DNA of 64,000 nucleotides from Prochilodus magdalenae (GCA_024036415.1 JAMWET010000573.1:186001-250000); one strand, 5' to 3'; counted from the stretch's first letter, positions 36,806 to 49,600 are shown. Notes: generated from the letters alone by a model not told the origin. Translations and numbers: made by a program.

Positions 36806-38645
36806 TTGAAAAAAAAAAAACAGGTATTGGGACTCGAGTCAGCTGCTTTCATTTAGGTTGTATCTTGACTCACTTCCTACATGACTTGATACATAAACCT
36901 TGTAGCAGTAAAGGGATAAAACATTTTAGTTCCAACCTTAAGTAAGTGAATTTGCCATGTTCATGAGCAGTCATTACTGCAACTGCTTTCTTACACAGCT
37001 TACAGTCGTATCAGCATGGCTACAAATACATTTCAGATACACCCTTAGTCTAATGAATAGAGCAAAACACTACATGCAGTAGATGAGTGTTAAAGGGCAG
37101 AGGGAAAAACAACTTCCTTGAATGGACTTACACTCACATCCAGGGGCTCGGGACCCAACTCAGACTTGCATGAGGTTGCTTGGAAACATGCAAACGTCTC
37201 AACTGAAGTAAAAAAACTTTTGTGAAACCATGTGATAATATCAAACATCATATCAACTGATTGACTTTAAGTAAGTAATGTCATGCAGGACTGAAATAAC
37301 ATATCTAATCAACCAGTTAGCCAACTAACATTACTGTCACAGTTGTTTTAACAGCTCCTGTTTTTACCTTGTATGCTTGTAGAACTAGCTATGTGCTGTA
37401 CCTCGACTCTAATGAAATGATGTACAGATGCATGTGTTAGCTAGATAATACATTGTAGATATGAAATTTGGCAAGCTACCAATCTGGCTAAAAAGTGGAA
37501 TTATCATGTTTGTTGCATGCCACTAAATTTTGAACAGCTCTGTTTTACTCAAGTTTTCATGTTTCACGGAAGTTATGTTTGATGCAACTGAAACTATATG
37601 CATGAAGGTGTAAGCTTAGTTCTAGCCTACAAAGCAGTCAAAGCAGTATTTCCATTCCCAATATAACTTAATCCAAAACAAGTTTTCTGCAAAATCAGTC
37701 TATGAAGAGATAACACAAACAAGATGACCGTTATGACTTGATGTAATGGAGCACCAGTACAACCCGACAGTGATACTTCAAGGGTACGTTTTTACGATGG
37801 GCGCACAGTGAGAGAGACAAGGCTGATTATGCTACTTTAATGTGCATTCCATCAACATAAAGTTATGATTGGTGGCATGTATTTAAACACACAGTAAAGC
37901 TGTTTGGAGGAGAGGCAGCACACCATTCTGTGCAAGATTAATGCTCGCCTCTGGCCCTGAACTAGTAAGGCTAACTGAGACACTCCGGCAAGCAGAACAC
38001 CAATCATAAATCAAGCTAAATGGATCAATATTTCTGGGACTATGGAGGTAACTTATAGTCATTCCCAGCCCAGGAAAGACCATTAAAAACTGGGAATGAC
38101 TCACATCTGATGGAAACTTGAGGTTATTCTCTGACCCCTGCTTTCATTGCCATGAGTAAGTCAATATAATATGAATCTGTATTATTGCTTTTTGCTAATA
38201 AGATACAAATTTCGTAGCCCTCGCCTATACTAGCCCACAGCAATAAAAGCTCAGCTTAACATGTCGACATTGATTTAATCACATTTAAAGTCCATTTGTA
38301 AATGCAGCTTATGACTACCATAAGAACAGTAAAAAGGAAACACTATAAAGTGGAGTGCAAATCTCATGACTAATGCTGTTATTAAATAAGTGCCTGCTAG
38401 ACTGTTAACATGGGGAATGTTAAGAAATGTCTGTGCAGCTGATATACAGTAGTTTGGGTTTTTTTTTTTTTAGATTTTTACTGAACTTGAAGTACATGAA
38501 AAATATATATTATTATATATTAATCTCATCCTACTTAGATAGTAACATGTAACACCTGCTGCTTTGCATTTGACTGTCCACCAAACAATAAAGCTTTAGT
38601 ATTTTTACACATGGATTTTATATTGAGATATGAATAAGATGCATG

Positions 38646-39010
38646 AGGATACCTTGCCCCTGCATAATGTCACTTCCTCTTTTGGATAAAAACAGTCGCT
38701 GTAATTTGACTGCCGGTGGCTTTGTCCCTTCAACTGGTTTTGGGGGATCCAAATTATCCCAGTCACTATTCCCCACCCAATACATACATGGTGGGTGCCT
38801 TTACTGAATGATGTATTCTTACACGTGGATTAAGGGTACTTTGCCCTTGTATATTGTCCCCACATTTTTTGGGTGGAAACAGTTGCTCTAACCTGACTGC
38901 CAGTATATTTAGGCTCTATATTGCATCTGAGGACTCCTTAATGCATTAGGGTACTTTGCCCTTAAGTAATGCCCCTACCCCTTTTGGGTGAAAACAGTTG
39001 CTCTAATTTG
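38646..39010. repeat. Three degenerate direct repeats, ~70-bp core
   Basis: Cores at 38646-38714, 38833-38902 and 38948-39010 share AGGGTACTTTGCCC, a TTTTGGGTG-like word, AAACAGTTGCTCTAA and, in two of them, GACTGCC. Steps are 187 and 115, so spacer length varies. Copies two and three are most alike. Confidence 0.75.
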
Positions 39011-39263
39011 TGCGTTCAGGTTCTATATTTGTTCTGCAAATTTACATCTTCTTATGTTAAGCATAAATTAGAAGACCCTGAAAAGACTTTTAAAAGATTC
39101 AAATCTGAGACCCTGTCACATCTGAAGACAATGTGTCATAACCGAGATCTTAGTTATAGACTATGATTTCTCAAAGGCTTGCGATCTTGCAGGGTGTAAC
39201 GGCCAGTTAAGGTGCACCTAAGGTGTTCCTTTAAGAAGTACAGTAATGTATTTAGAACATAAA

Positions 39264-39340
39264 ACAGTAGAGAGAGGCATTTTGTGCTGTAACATGACAA
39301 AGATCACTAGAGCTTGCTTTTTTCCCCCTCTCTCTACTGT
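39264..39340. repeat. Perfect 14-bp inverted repeat, 49-base spacer
   Basis: ACAGTAGAGAGAGG (39264-39277) and CCTCTCTCTACTGT (39327-39340) are exact reverse complements. Outside the arms the match fades. It could be a MITE core or a structured element in the pre-mRNA. Confidence 0.75.
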
Positions 39341-40840
39341 ATTTCTGTAAGTAACGCCACAAGGTGGCCTAGGACTGATTTAAGGTCATGTATGAATGTA
39401 CTGGTGAAGCCGTGAGACCTGCATAATATGGTCAAGTAATAAATAAACCACCAGCGTGTGTTCGAGTCAGTAATAAGCATTTACTCTATGTCCTTTGTTA
39501 TTCATGCTTTGGGTCCAGGCATTAGAGTAGTCATTATTTTCAAGAGCAAGACTAAGACCACCCAACACCAAACTAGATGACTGGAGTGAGCTGCAACAGG
39601 AGAAATTTTATTCCAACATTGGGAATTTTGGAGTCATTTGCAGTAAGGCTGGCATTACTCTCTCAGTTACATCCAGTCATAGAAGATGAGGCCTCCCTTC
39701 TGTTCATGGGGGAGGGATCTATAATCCCAAAATGTATGGTCACACTACATTTAAAATCACATGACATGGTAAAATGTGACAAAAGGGCATAACTAGTTTG
39801 TACATCAAGCTTAAAAAACCAAACAGTAAGGAAAGGCAGTGTGTGTTCTAGCTGATACGCATGCGCTCATCCACAGGAAAGGGTGATCTACCCACTCCAG
39901 GGTGACTGGCTCTTTTTGTGGAAGGAACCTGTAAAAAGTCACTGTGTTAAGTGTTACAATCACTTCAATTCATACTGCAGGAAACTGTCACCTCCGGCTT
40001 TATCCCTGACACAGACTTTGGTTTGGTTGAGAGGGGGCATGGATGTATGAACAGAACACCAGAATGTGCTTAGATATTATAATTACACATCAGTTTCATT
40101 GCTGTTCACTTCTAATGTTGCACATTTAATGTTTATCTTGAGCTTATTTTAGAGATTCATTAAAGGTTTTATTGTCTTGTGCTCCCATTTTTTTTACACT
40201 GAACATGGTAAAAAGAAAACTACTGCACTCAGTGTAGTGGGTGCAGATCAAGTTCAGCTTTGACCGGATTTTCACCTCCATCATTATTCACCATGTTTGC
40301 TGCAGAAAAGACTTTAAAGCCCCAGGGAACCTAACTCCATATTTTCTATTTAGGTTCATGTATTTCAAACAGCATACATGTGCAAAGTATGCTTTAATGC
40401 TCCAGTGTCTAATTAGTACCCAGTATATTTCACCAGAATGCTACCCTCACAATATATACTAGTCAGTCCTAATATTGGGTGAAGCTTCTGTATGCAGTAT
40501 CCTCACTTAGTGTAGTAGTGTAATAACGGGACAAAGGGATGTGAAGCATGTTCATTTAAATATTAGGCCACACCCAAGCAGTTCTCAATGGTTGAGTGGA
40601 TATTGAGCAGTTTTAGCACATTTCTGTTCTGTGTTTTCTTCTGTTAAAACTTGCTAAATGTGTAAAATAGCACACAGTCTTATTTGTATTTAGTTGTTTG
40701 GTTTTCCTGAATCTTTAAGCTTCTGGGGATAGCTGCAGTATTTAACTTCATGAATGCCATTGCAGCAGGACTCAAAATCATCAAGCAACAAACAGAATAA
40801 CTCAAAATATAGTGCATTCAGCTTTGTTTATTGGTTTCTA

Positions 40841-42052
40841 CACTGCCTGGCCAAACATGGTCACCACCTGGATTTAACTAAGCAAATAGGTAAGAGCCTC
40901 CCATTGGATAATTACTGCATGGGTGATTGTTTCAGCTGGCAACAAGTTATTTAACCCTAACTGATGCAGTATGTAGCTTCTTATTTGTTACACAACCATG
41001 TCAAAATATACATCCTGTGGTCGTAGAAATATGTTAATCTTTCAGTTTCAGAAGGGTCAAATTATTGGCATGCATCAAGCAGAGAAAACATCCAAGGAGA
41101 TTGCTGAAATTACTAGAATTGGGTTAGGCACTGTCCATTGCTAAAAAGTGGAAGGACAGTGGGTAAAACATCTTAGAGAAAGGAATGGGCTTAGAAAAAC
41201 ATTTAGATTGTGATCGTGAACGGCAATCACTTAAACGTTTTTACTTAAAAGTTGTAGAAAAACAGCAGTAGAACTCAGGGACATGTTTAATAGTGAAGCA
41301 AGAACATTTCCACATGCACAACATGAAGGGGACTAAACAGCTGTGTAGCTGGTTTTAAGAAAACCACTTGTGAGTGAAGCTAAGCGGCAAAAACTGCTTC
41401 AGTCTGCTAGGGAGCATTAAGACTGGACTCTGGAGCAAGGGAAGAAGGTCATGTGGTCTGATGAGTCCAGATTTACCCTGGTCCAGAGTGATGGGTGCAT
41501 CAGGGTAAGGAGAGAGGCGGCTAAAGCGACCCATCAGGCCTAGTGCCCCTTGTATAAGCCTGTGGCGGCAGTGCTATGATCTGGGGCTGCTGCAGTTGGT
41601 CAGGTCTAGGTTCAGCAACCTAACGTGCCCAAAGAATGAGGTCAGCTGACTACCAGAATATACTGAACCACGTGGTTATTTCATCAATGGATTTTATCTT
41701 CACTGATGGCATGGGCATATTGCAAGATGACAATTCCAGGCTTTCTCAGCTCAAATTGTGAAAGAGTGGTTCAGGGAGCTTGAGACATCATTTTCACACA
41801 TGGATTGGCCACCACAGAGTCCAGAACTGAACCCCATTGAGAATCTTTGGGATGTGCCAGAGAAGGCTTTGCGCAGTGGTCCAAATCTCCCATCATCAAC
41901 ACAAGATCTTGGGGAAAAACTGGACAGAAATAAATGTTGTGACATTGCAGAAGCTTGTGGAAATGATGCAACAGCGGATGCACGCCGCAATCAAAGCTAA
42001 AGGCTGTCCACCGAAACATTAGAGTGTGTGACCTTTTTTTGGCCAAGAAGTG
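40841..42052 (+). mobile_element. Near full-length Tc1-like transposon, dead
   Basis: The left end CACTGCCTGGCCAA (40841-40854) and the right end, whose reverse complement is CACTTCTTGGCCAA (42039-42052), are imperfect terminal repeats. The left end is preceded by TA, the Tc1 target; the right TA is not exactly adjacent. The 1.2-kb body holds a broken transposase gene in + orientation, the same as hs3st2. Family members of this type are abundant in ostariophysan fish. Confidence 0.88.
40998..42022 (+). pseudogene. Tc1/mariner transposase pseudogene
   Basis: From ATG 40998 the frame reads QIIGMHQAEKTSKEIAEIT, the N-terminal helix-turn-helix of Tc1 transposases, then meets TAA at 41142-41144. 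Remains of the DDE catalytic domain follow in changing frames: WSDESRFT (D at 41460-41462), QDDN (41723-41734) and NPIENLWD (E at 41839-41841). The intact tail at 41758-42000 has [17 protein letters not shown]. Spacing between the second D and the E is not a multiple of three, which confirms a frameshift. The expected size is about 340 codons, which the 1025-base span fits. It cannot make an active enzyme. Confidence 0.9.
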
Positions 42053-44089
42053 ACTAACGAAATTCCAATAAAAAAGGTTGAAGTTGTGCTCACAAAACCT
42101 GGTGCTTCAGACCTGCCTGGTTGTGGACTGTAATTCAAGCTACAGGTTGCCACACCTGCACCAGAGAATTACTTTCTTCAAGAGGTCTGGATTGGCTACT
42201 TCAGATGCATTAGTGTAGGTACTGGGAGCACTCTGGGCTGGAACAGAATGTAGGAATGTAGACGCCCAGAAGGATGGTGGGTGAACCTGATCTAGAGAGT
42301 AGCAAAGCCGATTAAATGTAATTCCAGGTGTCTGAAAATATTCTCTCAAGGTTGTTAAAAGATTATTTTCAAATAGGCACTTGGATTATGAACAGGTCTT
42401 TCACCCAAAAGGGGCGTGGTCTTTTGGATGACAGGGAAGTAACGTATGGCTACTCTGATCCATACAAAGGCCTGAAGTGTCCTGTTCATGTTTTAACAAA
42501 CTACTGGATGTCAGTGCTGTGCTAGAGCATTGCCAAAGGACTGCTACCCTGTGGGGAAAAGAGAACAGCAGAACGGTTCTTACAACAAAAGACCGACCAT
42601 GACTGATTGGATTTCTTCTTATGTAGTTCACCAGTTCAAGTCAGAACAACTCTAAAGTTGGAGGATTTGATGGTATTCTCGAGGAAAACTTGTGAAAATA
42701 ATGACCTATTTCACGTGTCCTAGATTTCCCAAAGCCTTTTCCTCCATTGTGCATCCGTAATGCAGGTGATGGTGATTTATGACCAGGAGTGCAGGATGTG
42801 GCTGAGATTTGATAATTTCCCCCATGCCCTTCAGCGTCAAACTCACTCGGGAGATAAGGGACTGGAAATATTGGCTGGAAGTATTAAAAGCTACTTCGCG
42901 TGTGTGTGTTGATTTTGTGACTGTAACAGAATCACGATTTGTCACTTTGAGGCTTGCACCTACGTGCATTGACCATTTTACCTCATCCGCTTCATTTTTC
43001 TTTCTAAATAAAACTCCAACAGGAAAATGTCAGTGTTATTTTTACCCCTTCATCAGGAATATTGGCCAGGGTAATTACTTTGTTCCAGAGAAGCTGTGGA
43101 AAGCTCTGTTCTTTTGCAGACTCCACTACTCATGAAACGCTTGCAGACTGAATTCTCCATATTATTTCACATGTTGGCTGAAATGCAGGCTTGAGATTAG
43201 CAAATAAAGAAATGACCATGGCTCATTCTTATTTAATACCTACCTCAGTGGATAGGCTGCGATGAGGTGTTGCTTCAGAATGTCTGAGTTGTGTTAGCTG
43301 CAGCCTGTTGTAAGTCGCTTGTTAAGAAGTGGTGTTTCACAGCTCAGTCTGAAGTGTGATGTGAAATGTGAAGAAGTATGTGATAGCAAGAATGTGATAA
43401 AGTGTCATCTTTCATTGGATAGCCTACACGCATTCTTAATATCCCTCTAAGTTCTTCTAAGCTTGTCATTTTTGATCCTGTATGCAGGCTGCTTACTTTT
43501 TTTAGTTAGCTATTAAAGTTGCACATTAGTTTCACAGTAGTTTCAGTCTTAAGCCTTTTCTATGTTCAGACTGAAGGCACATCAGATCTCTTTCTCAAAT
43601 GAGATATCTTTGTGACGATTGTCTGGGTGGCTATTTGTATGTTACCTGATTTCTGTTCACAAGCAACAACAAAAGTATGGAAAATATATATAATTTTCCA
43701 AATTTAAATCAAAACAAAATATCAAAACTTTATTTACAAATGTTGGAACATGTAGTTGCCCATGCTATGTTAAAGGGATTTCCACTTACAATTAAACACA
43801 ACTGACTAATTTCATTAATATATGAAAAGAAGAAAAACTAAGAAAACATATAAAACCGAGAAAGAATTTTGTTAAAATCATCTGATCATCAGATAATAAA
43901 GTATCTGTGGCAAAGTATCTAACATTCAATAAGTCTGGCTGATGGTAAGTTGTACAAACCCATATCCTCCATACATAGAAGACTTTAAGCTGTCATCCAA
44001 CGGAAAGAAACACTTACCTAAATAAAGTATTAAATATTGATAAAGACTTAAAAACACTTCAAAATAATCGTTCTTTAAGGATTCTTAGC
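42053..44089. other. Intron 3' part, no gene
   Basis: AT-rich sequence with no recognisable exon or element. The ORF at 42809-43135 has no known domain. Confidence 0.5.
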
Positions 44090-44735
44090 ATACAACCATA
44101 CAACACCGCTACATACAACTATTCATTCAGCACTACTACATACAACCATACATACAACACTACTACATACAACCATACAACACTGCTACATACAACTATT
44201 CATTCAACACCATTACATACAACTATTCATTCAACACTATTACATACAACCATACATACAACACTACTACATACAACCATACATACAACACTACTACATA
44301 CAACCATACAACTATTCATACAACACTACTACATACAACCATACATGCAACACTACTACATACAACCATACATGCAACACTACTACATACAACCATACAT
44401 ACAACACTACTACATACAACCATACATACAACACTACTACATACAACCATACAACTATTCATACAACACTACTACATACAACCATACAAAACTACTACAT
44501 ACAACCATACATACAACAATACTACATACAACCATACATACAACACTACTACATACAACCATACATTCAACATTACTACATACAACCATACATACAACAC
44601 TACTACATACAACCATACATACAACATTACTACATACAACCACACAACACTACTACAAACAACTATACATACAACACTACTACAAACAACCATACAACAC
44701 TACTACAAACAATTATACATACAACACATTCTCCA
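44090..44735. repeat. 27-bp minisatellite, roughly 23 units
   Basis: The unit is close to CATACAACACTACTACATAC followed by AACCATA. Many copies are exact; others lack or gain pieces, with ACTATTCATA variants early and CAAACAACTA variants late. Because 27 is a multiple of three, both strands show long stop-free frames with a 9-residue period (for example MQHYYIQPY). These are not evidence of coding. The array ends about 800 bases before exon 2. Confidence 0.95.
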
Positions 44736-45338
44736 TCAATCTGAGGAACATTTAACCATACAAAAGCCTATTTAAGCATGATACAGTTCTATGTAAAACA
44801 CATGGTTCTAAATAAAAGCCTCGCATTACCTAAAGAATCCTTGATAAACCATCTGTTTGATAAACCATTAATGTTTCAGTATTTTCTGCCTCATGCTTTC
44901 AGCTAATAACGGGGTTCATTTTGATTTTCATTTAGTACATGTGGTTCTTACCGCTTTTCATTATCATTTTTCTGGTGATAAATTAGTCTTGGAAGGTAAA
45001 AAGTAAACAAGGAATACATTATTCAAGACTGTCTTCAAACACTGCATGTGAACATGTTGTAGTATAATAATGAATGACTTTTTTGTGCTCACTTTCCCCA
45101 CACAGTGGAAACTTCAGGTAAAAATAAAATCTGCCCTTAGCCACACTGTCTGTAAATAATATAGACTTTATGATCAGTGCATCTCTAGTAGAAATGATTG
45201 GAAGTTTTATGAATGTCTGTCACATTTCTTCTGTTTCTTTCAGTATGAGTGAGAATACATAACTTCAGATTATGCCATGTTTTTGTTACTGCTGGCAATA
45301 ACTACATACAAATTACATATCTAAATATTATGGCTTAA

Positions 45339-45468
45339 AATAGAAGTGCCCAATCCTGATCCTGGAAATGGACTGCCTTGTACAGTTTAGATCCAATCCT
45401 ACACCACCTGATTCGGATAACAAAGGTTTTAGGAGGAGAAGGTTTCCAGTACCAGGATTGATCACTCC
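45339..45468. mobile_element. hAT-like MITE just before exon 2
   Basis: Left AAGTGCCCAATCCTGATCCT and the reverse complement of the right end (GGAGTGATCAATCCTGGTAC) are similar inverted repeats. Identical 8-bp flanks TGGCTTAA (45331-45338 and 45469-45476) are a perfect target duplication, as made by hAT transposases. The right flank ends 77 bases before exon 2 and 42 bases before the likely branch-point motif. It is non-coding. Confidence 0.85.
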
Positions 45469-45552
45469 TGGCTTAAGAGGTTAATCAGTAGCTAAAAACA
45501 GGAACCTGCACATGTCACTGACCTTTGTCTTTTCTCTCAACCTCCTGTCTAG

Positions 45553-46171
45553 AGGCCTAATGCCACGCACACTGGAGAGCCAAATCACCATGGAGAAAAC
45601 GCCGAGCTATTTTGTAACGCGGGAGGCTCCACGACGCATCGCCAGCATGTCTCGTGAGACCAAACTCATTGTGGTTGTGCGGAATCCAGTGACACGAGCC
45701 ATCTCAGACTACACTCAGACGCTGTCCAAAAAGCCTGACATCCCCACTTTTGAGGAACTTGCCTTCAAGAACAGGAGCCAGGGGTTGGTGGACACTTCCT
45801 GGAACGCTATCCGCATTGGCATGTACATCTTGCACCTGGAGAACTGGCTACAGTACTTCCGGCTCTCGCAGATCCACTTTGTGAGTGGGGAGCGGCTTAT
45901 CACGGACCCAGCAGGTGAACTGGGCCGCGTGCAGGACTTTCTTGGCCTCAAGCGCATCATTACAGACAAACACTTCTACTTCAACCGAACAAAAGGCTTC
46001 CCTTGTCTGAAGAAGCCCGAGAGCAGCAGCCTTCCTCGCTGCCTCGGCAAGTCCAAGGGCAGGACGCACGTGCAGATCGACCAGGAGGTCATTGAGCAGC
46101 TGCAAGACTTTTATAGGCCTTTTAACATGAAGTTTTACGAAATGGTAGGACACGACTTCAGATGGGACTGA
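45553..46171 (+). CDS. hs3st2: Heparan sulfate 3-O-sulfotransferase 2, coding exon 2
   Basis: It completes Arg181 and encodes residues 182-386, ending FRWD and TGA (46169-46171). The 3'-phosphate-binding segment runs from about 219 to 241 ([14 protein letters not shown], with R224 and S232 as the expected PAPS contacts). The substrate-cleft part WNAIRIGMY is at 264-272. A C332-C344 pair is the family disulfide. The GKSKGRTH loop at 346-353 also contacts PAPS. Sequons are at N254 and N325. Words such as [13 protein letters not shown] and GRTHVQID, and the FRW end, favour paralog 2 over 3A/3B and 4. The reading frame continues upstream into the intron from ATG 45512, but that is intronic; the acceptor CTAG|A gives the conserved [10 protein letters not shown] junction. 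No truncation or lost key residue is visible. The mammalian enzyme is mainly neural and Golgi-located. Confidence 0.97.
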
Positions 46172-46650
46172 CAGGGGCAGGGAGGGGAGGTCATGGGGCG
46201 ACCCTGGGTAGGAAGCGCTTCACTTTGTTCAACGATGAATGAGTCATCTGATCAGATCTGCCAATCAAGGCTGGTTTATCTGGTCTGTAGTTGGTAGAAA
46301 ATGGAAACAGAATCACCTCAAAGGACACCGTGAACCAATCAAGACCAAATGCTTTTAGGATATTAAAATAGCTTATAAGCTTACAGAAAGATTTAAAAAA
46401 CGCAGGCGAAATCCAAAGGTGTCTGTACTGTAGCTCAAGAGACTCTTTGCCTTTCACTTGAAATCCTTTAATACATTTAGAACTGACGCTGGTTCATTAA
46501 ATCAAGAAAATAACTGAGAAGCTGTCATTCAATCTCAGAGTATTTGTCATGCACAGCACTGTGTCCGTTCACTGTTACTATTAAAATAAAAAAGCCGTGT
46601 CAATCATCTTGATATGAAATTGAAATCGTGCAGCATACAGTGACTATTCA
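46172..46650 (+). other. Probable hs3st2 3' untranslated region
   Basis: It follows the stop codon with no other ORF of note. The end is placed by the poly(A) signal at 46580-46590 and GT-rich sequence after it. A longer form using a later signal cannot be excluded. Confidence 0.6.
46580..46590 (+). terminator. Candidate poly(A) signal of hs3st2
   Basis: Overlapping ATTAAA (46580-46585) and AATAAA (46585-46590) lie about 410 bases after the stop codon. GTGT-containing sequence follows within about 60 bases, consistent with a cleavage site near 46610. Confidence 0.6.
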
Positions 46651-49600
46651 GGTGTGTCATTACATTTCATAAAATGTAAAAAAGGGAGAAAACAAATTAA
46701 ACACATCCTCAAGAACTTCAAGAGCTTCATGCCTATGCTTATTGGTGTAACCTTAAGTCAACTACAGTTCTCTTGCTCATGACTATAGGCAATATTGTTT
46801 TGCTTTGTGAAGCTGAGCTCAGGGGGCAGATTGATAATGCTTGTCATATTTGTGTGGGATTATGCTTTTTGAGGGTGTATGTAATTTTCTGTTTCTGCAG
46901 ATATCTCAAAACTGCACGCCATCAGCAGATGTCTTACTATGTGATAACAGATGTGATCCTCCAAGCAGATTGAAACCCCTGTCACATCTTTGTGGGATAA
47001 TACGAAAAAAAACACCATTATGGCAAAAACACTAAGGGATCATTTTCAGCACATAGATGACAGATAGTCCCAGACTAAAAATGAATCCCACCTAACAATG
47101 AGGACAGGTCTCAGACTAAGCTGATCTGTGTCCAGAAAACTCACCCAAGCATCCATAAAACCATACAATCCTCACCATACCGCAACAATACTAAAGAAGA
47201 TTTTTCTTTTAATTCTTTCAATAGTTTCTTTTAAAATGACATTTTAGAGGTAATCAAGTAAAGATAGGCCTTTGGTGGGGTTACCATTGCAAAAGACTTA
47301 ATAGGTGCATTTGCTAATATTGACATTCTGAGTGCTAGTAAATAAGTGCTTCCTGTACTACTGTACATGCTTCGGAGTCAGTATAGTTGAATTAGACCCC
47401 CGATCTTAATTAGCAGCATTGCAGATTGTGCCTTGGGTCTCTAAACTACCCAAGAGCCTTCCTTTAAGGTCTTCTATTGATTCGATATGATCATGGGAGA
47501 GGCAACAATGTAATTACCGCCAGAGGCCAGTTTAACCTTCAAAGTAAATACCGAGAAACAAACAGGCCGCGTTATAAATGTCATGAACTTTGAGGTTCTC
47601 TGGGCCAACTTGTACCTCAGCCTTATTAAACTATGTCAAACAAAGCGACATATGACTCGATGTTTTCACAGCTCTGTCTATTACACAACCATGCACGAGA
47701 GAATTTGAGAAATGTCAGTGCACTGCAACTGTGTGCACTATTCAAACTTGTGCCTATAAGGTACTGTGCAAAGAGACAACCCCTCATTTAGTTCATTTCT
47801 AATTAAAACAGACGTTTTTCAGTGACAGGAAAATGCAGAAAACATATGTTTAGTGGAAAATTACACAGATGCCTTAACCAGTAAATATAGCATCTAAAAC
47901 TTAGAGTATTTAGTGTGTCTACAGGCTGGATGCTGGGGTGGTTAGTCCATAGTTTTGTGAATACCAACAGCTTCTTGGTGATTTGCAGATTTTCTTTTCT
48001 TCTGTTCTCAGTAAGGGTTTCTCGATGGCTACACGTCGTTCCGACCCATAGCTGTAATCACAGTGGAAGGACAAACAGCAACACCAGAAACACAAGACTT
48101 TTTGTGATCTGAAGCAGAAGTAGAGCATAATTTTCTCCTGTCTTGCAAAGATAAAAGCTTTAAGTCAATTTTATCTGATGGTGATAAAAAAAACTTGGGT
48201 CTACAATGAACAGTCAAAACTGTCTGTATATCTTTTAGCTATTTTTGAAAACTTCTCCAATCACATGTTTTTTTTGCCCTTGTATAGCTTAACTTCTATC
48301 TGAACTCCTTAGAAATATCTCATGAAAATGCATTACAAAAGCAAATAACCTCAAAACTACTTCAATCATTAGTTTTTCTGAGAAATGTTCTAAGAGTAAG
48401 AGCATTTCTTTTACATTTCAGCTTGTAAACCTTATAGTTATATAAATTTTGTGAAAATGATGTAATTTCTTGAACTTAAAATCTCAAGTTTACAGAACGG
48501 TATAGTTTGTGTGATTTATACATAATACCTTATAGCTAAGCTTGATTTATTTGCTAAACGTTTGAGTGTATATAGACTCAAAAATATGATTTCAGAGAAC
48601 TTATTAACTTGGCTTCAAAATGTTATTCATATGAAGCAACAAGTTACCCATGATTCTTTTACTAAACTTAACAGGGTTTACTGTGTATGAATAAGCCAAC
48701 ACTTGGCCTAGTAAGTGGAGTAAGTTGTAAAGAGGGGAACATATAGTCTGTGTAGTCAGGTCAGAAAAAGCAGTGAATTCAAAACATCAAAACATGTCAA
48801 GCCACTCTAACTGAAAACGTGCTAACGATCTACTTAAAATGGGTTGTTATGTAGTTTGAATTTTTCTGTGGCTCCAACTGTACATACCTATGGTATTTGG
48901 GTCATATTAACTTCTTTCTTTCATTCAGGTGTGCAGATAGGTTCTACAGTGGATATCTTATCATCAGTACATTAGAAAATTAGAATTACTACATGGTACT
49001 GAAGATCCCTAACTAACATTTCATCGAATCAGATGGCCTTTGCAAAGCACTAGTTGGACTTCAAGATGTGTAAAACCTTATGATGTCTAATAAAGTAACA
49101 AAGGTCCCCTGGAAACCGCTTAATACACCCTTGTTATTGTTTAATAAAGTAGTAACGTGAAGTTAATTGCCTGAGAATTGGCTTGAGAATTCTTAATAAG
49201 GGCATTACAAGGGCATTATAACATCCCCCCAAAATAAAGTGCTACTCCAACTATTCATCCCCATTTGTGGCCTTTTACATACTGCTTGCATACTGATTGT
49301 GCCCAAAGGTAGCAGGCAGTAGGCATCTATCTTTTTGATTTATGCACCCTAAAATGAAACAGGGTCATTTCAGGGTGATGTAAGCACCTAGTTTTCATGT
49401 GACGCTATAGCACAGATATGCCAAATGATGGTAATTTCAACACACTGGATATTATACTGTACACTTTTAGGAGGAATAGCGTGCAGTATACAGTATGTAC
49501 TGGTATAGTGTGCAGTATACACAGCACACAGCATGCTATTTTGAAGCCAGATTTATTATCTCCAAACAGGTAAGCATGTCTGGCTTATGTCAAAGAAACA

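Larger units (their letters stand above)
19507..45552 (+). other. hs3st2 intron 1 (26,046 bases)
   Basis: This is the single intron in the coding region, a structure known for HS3ST2, HS3ST3 and HS3ST4 type genes. It begins GTAAGC and ends in a pyrimidine-rich tract CCTCCTGTCTAG. A branch-point-like CTGAC at 45518-45522 puts the branch A 32 bases before exon 2. Phase is 2. I see no exon of another gene inside on either strand; most of the intron is unique AT-rich DNA, with the repeats and elements listed separately. Confidence 0.93.

Noticed and set aside
44345..44755. 136-codon ORF with a 9-residue QHYYIQPY period
   Set aside because: It is a translation of the 27-bp minisatellite; the opposite strand is open as well, and the array lies in an intron.
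45512..45552. Upstream extension of exon 2 frame from ATG 45512
   Set aside because: The 41 bases before 45553 contain the branch-like motif and the acceptor tract; the conserved [10 protein letters not shown] joint needs splicing at 45553.
45715..46153. Antisense ORFs of 84 and 101 codons over exon 2
   Set aside because: They are shadows of the constrained sense codons, with no known domain.
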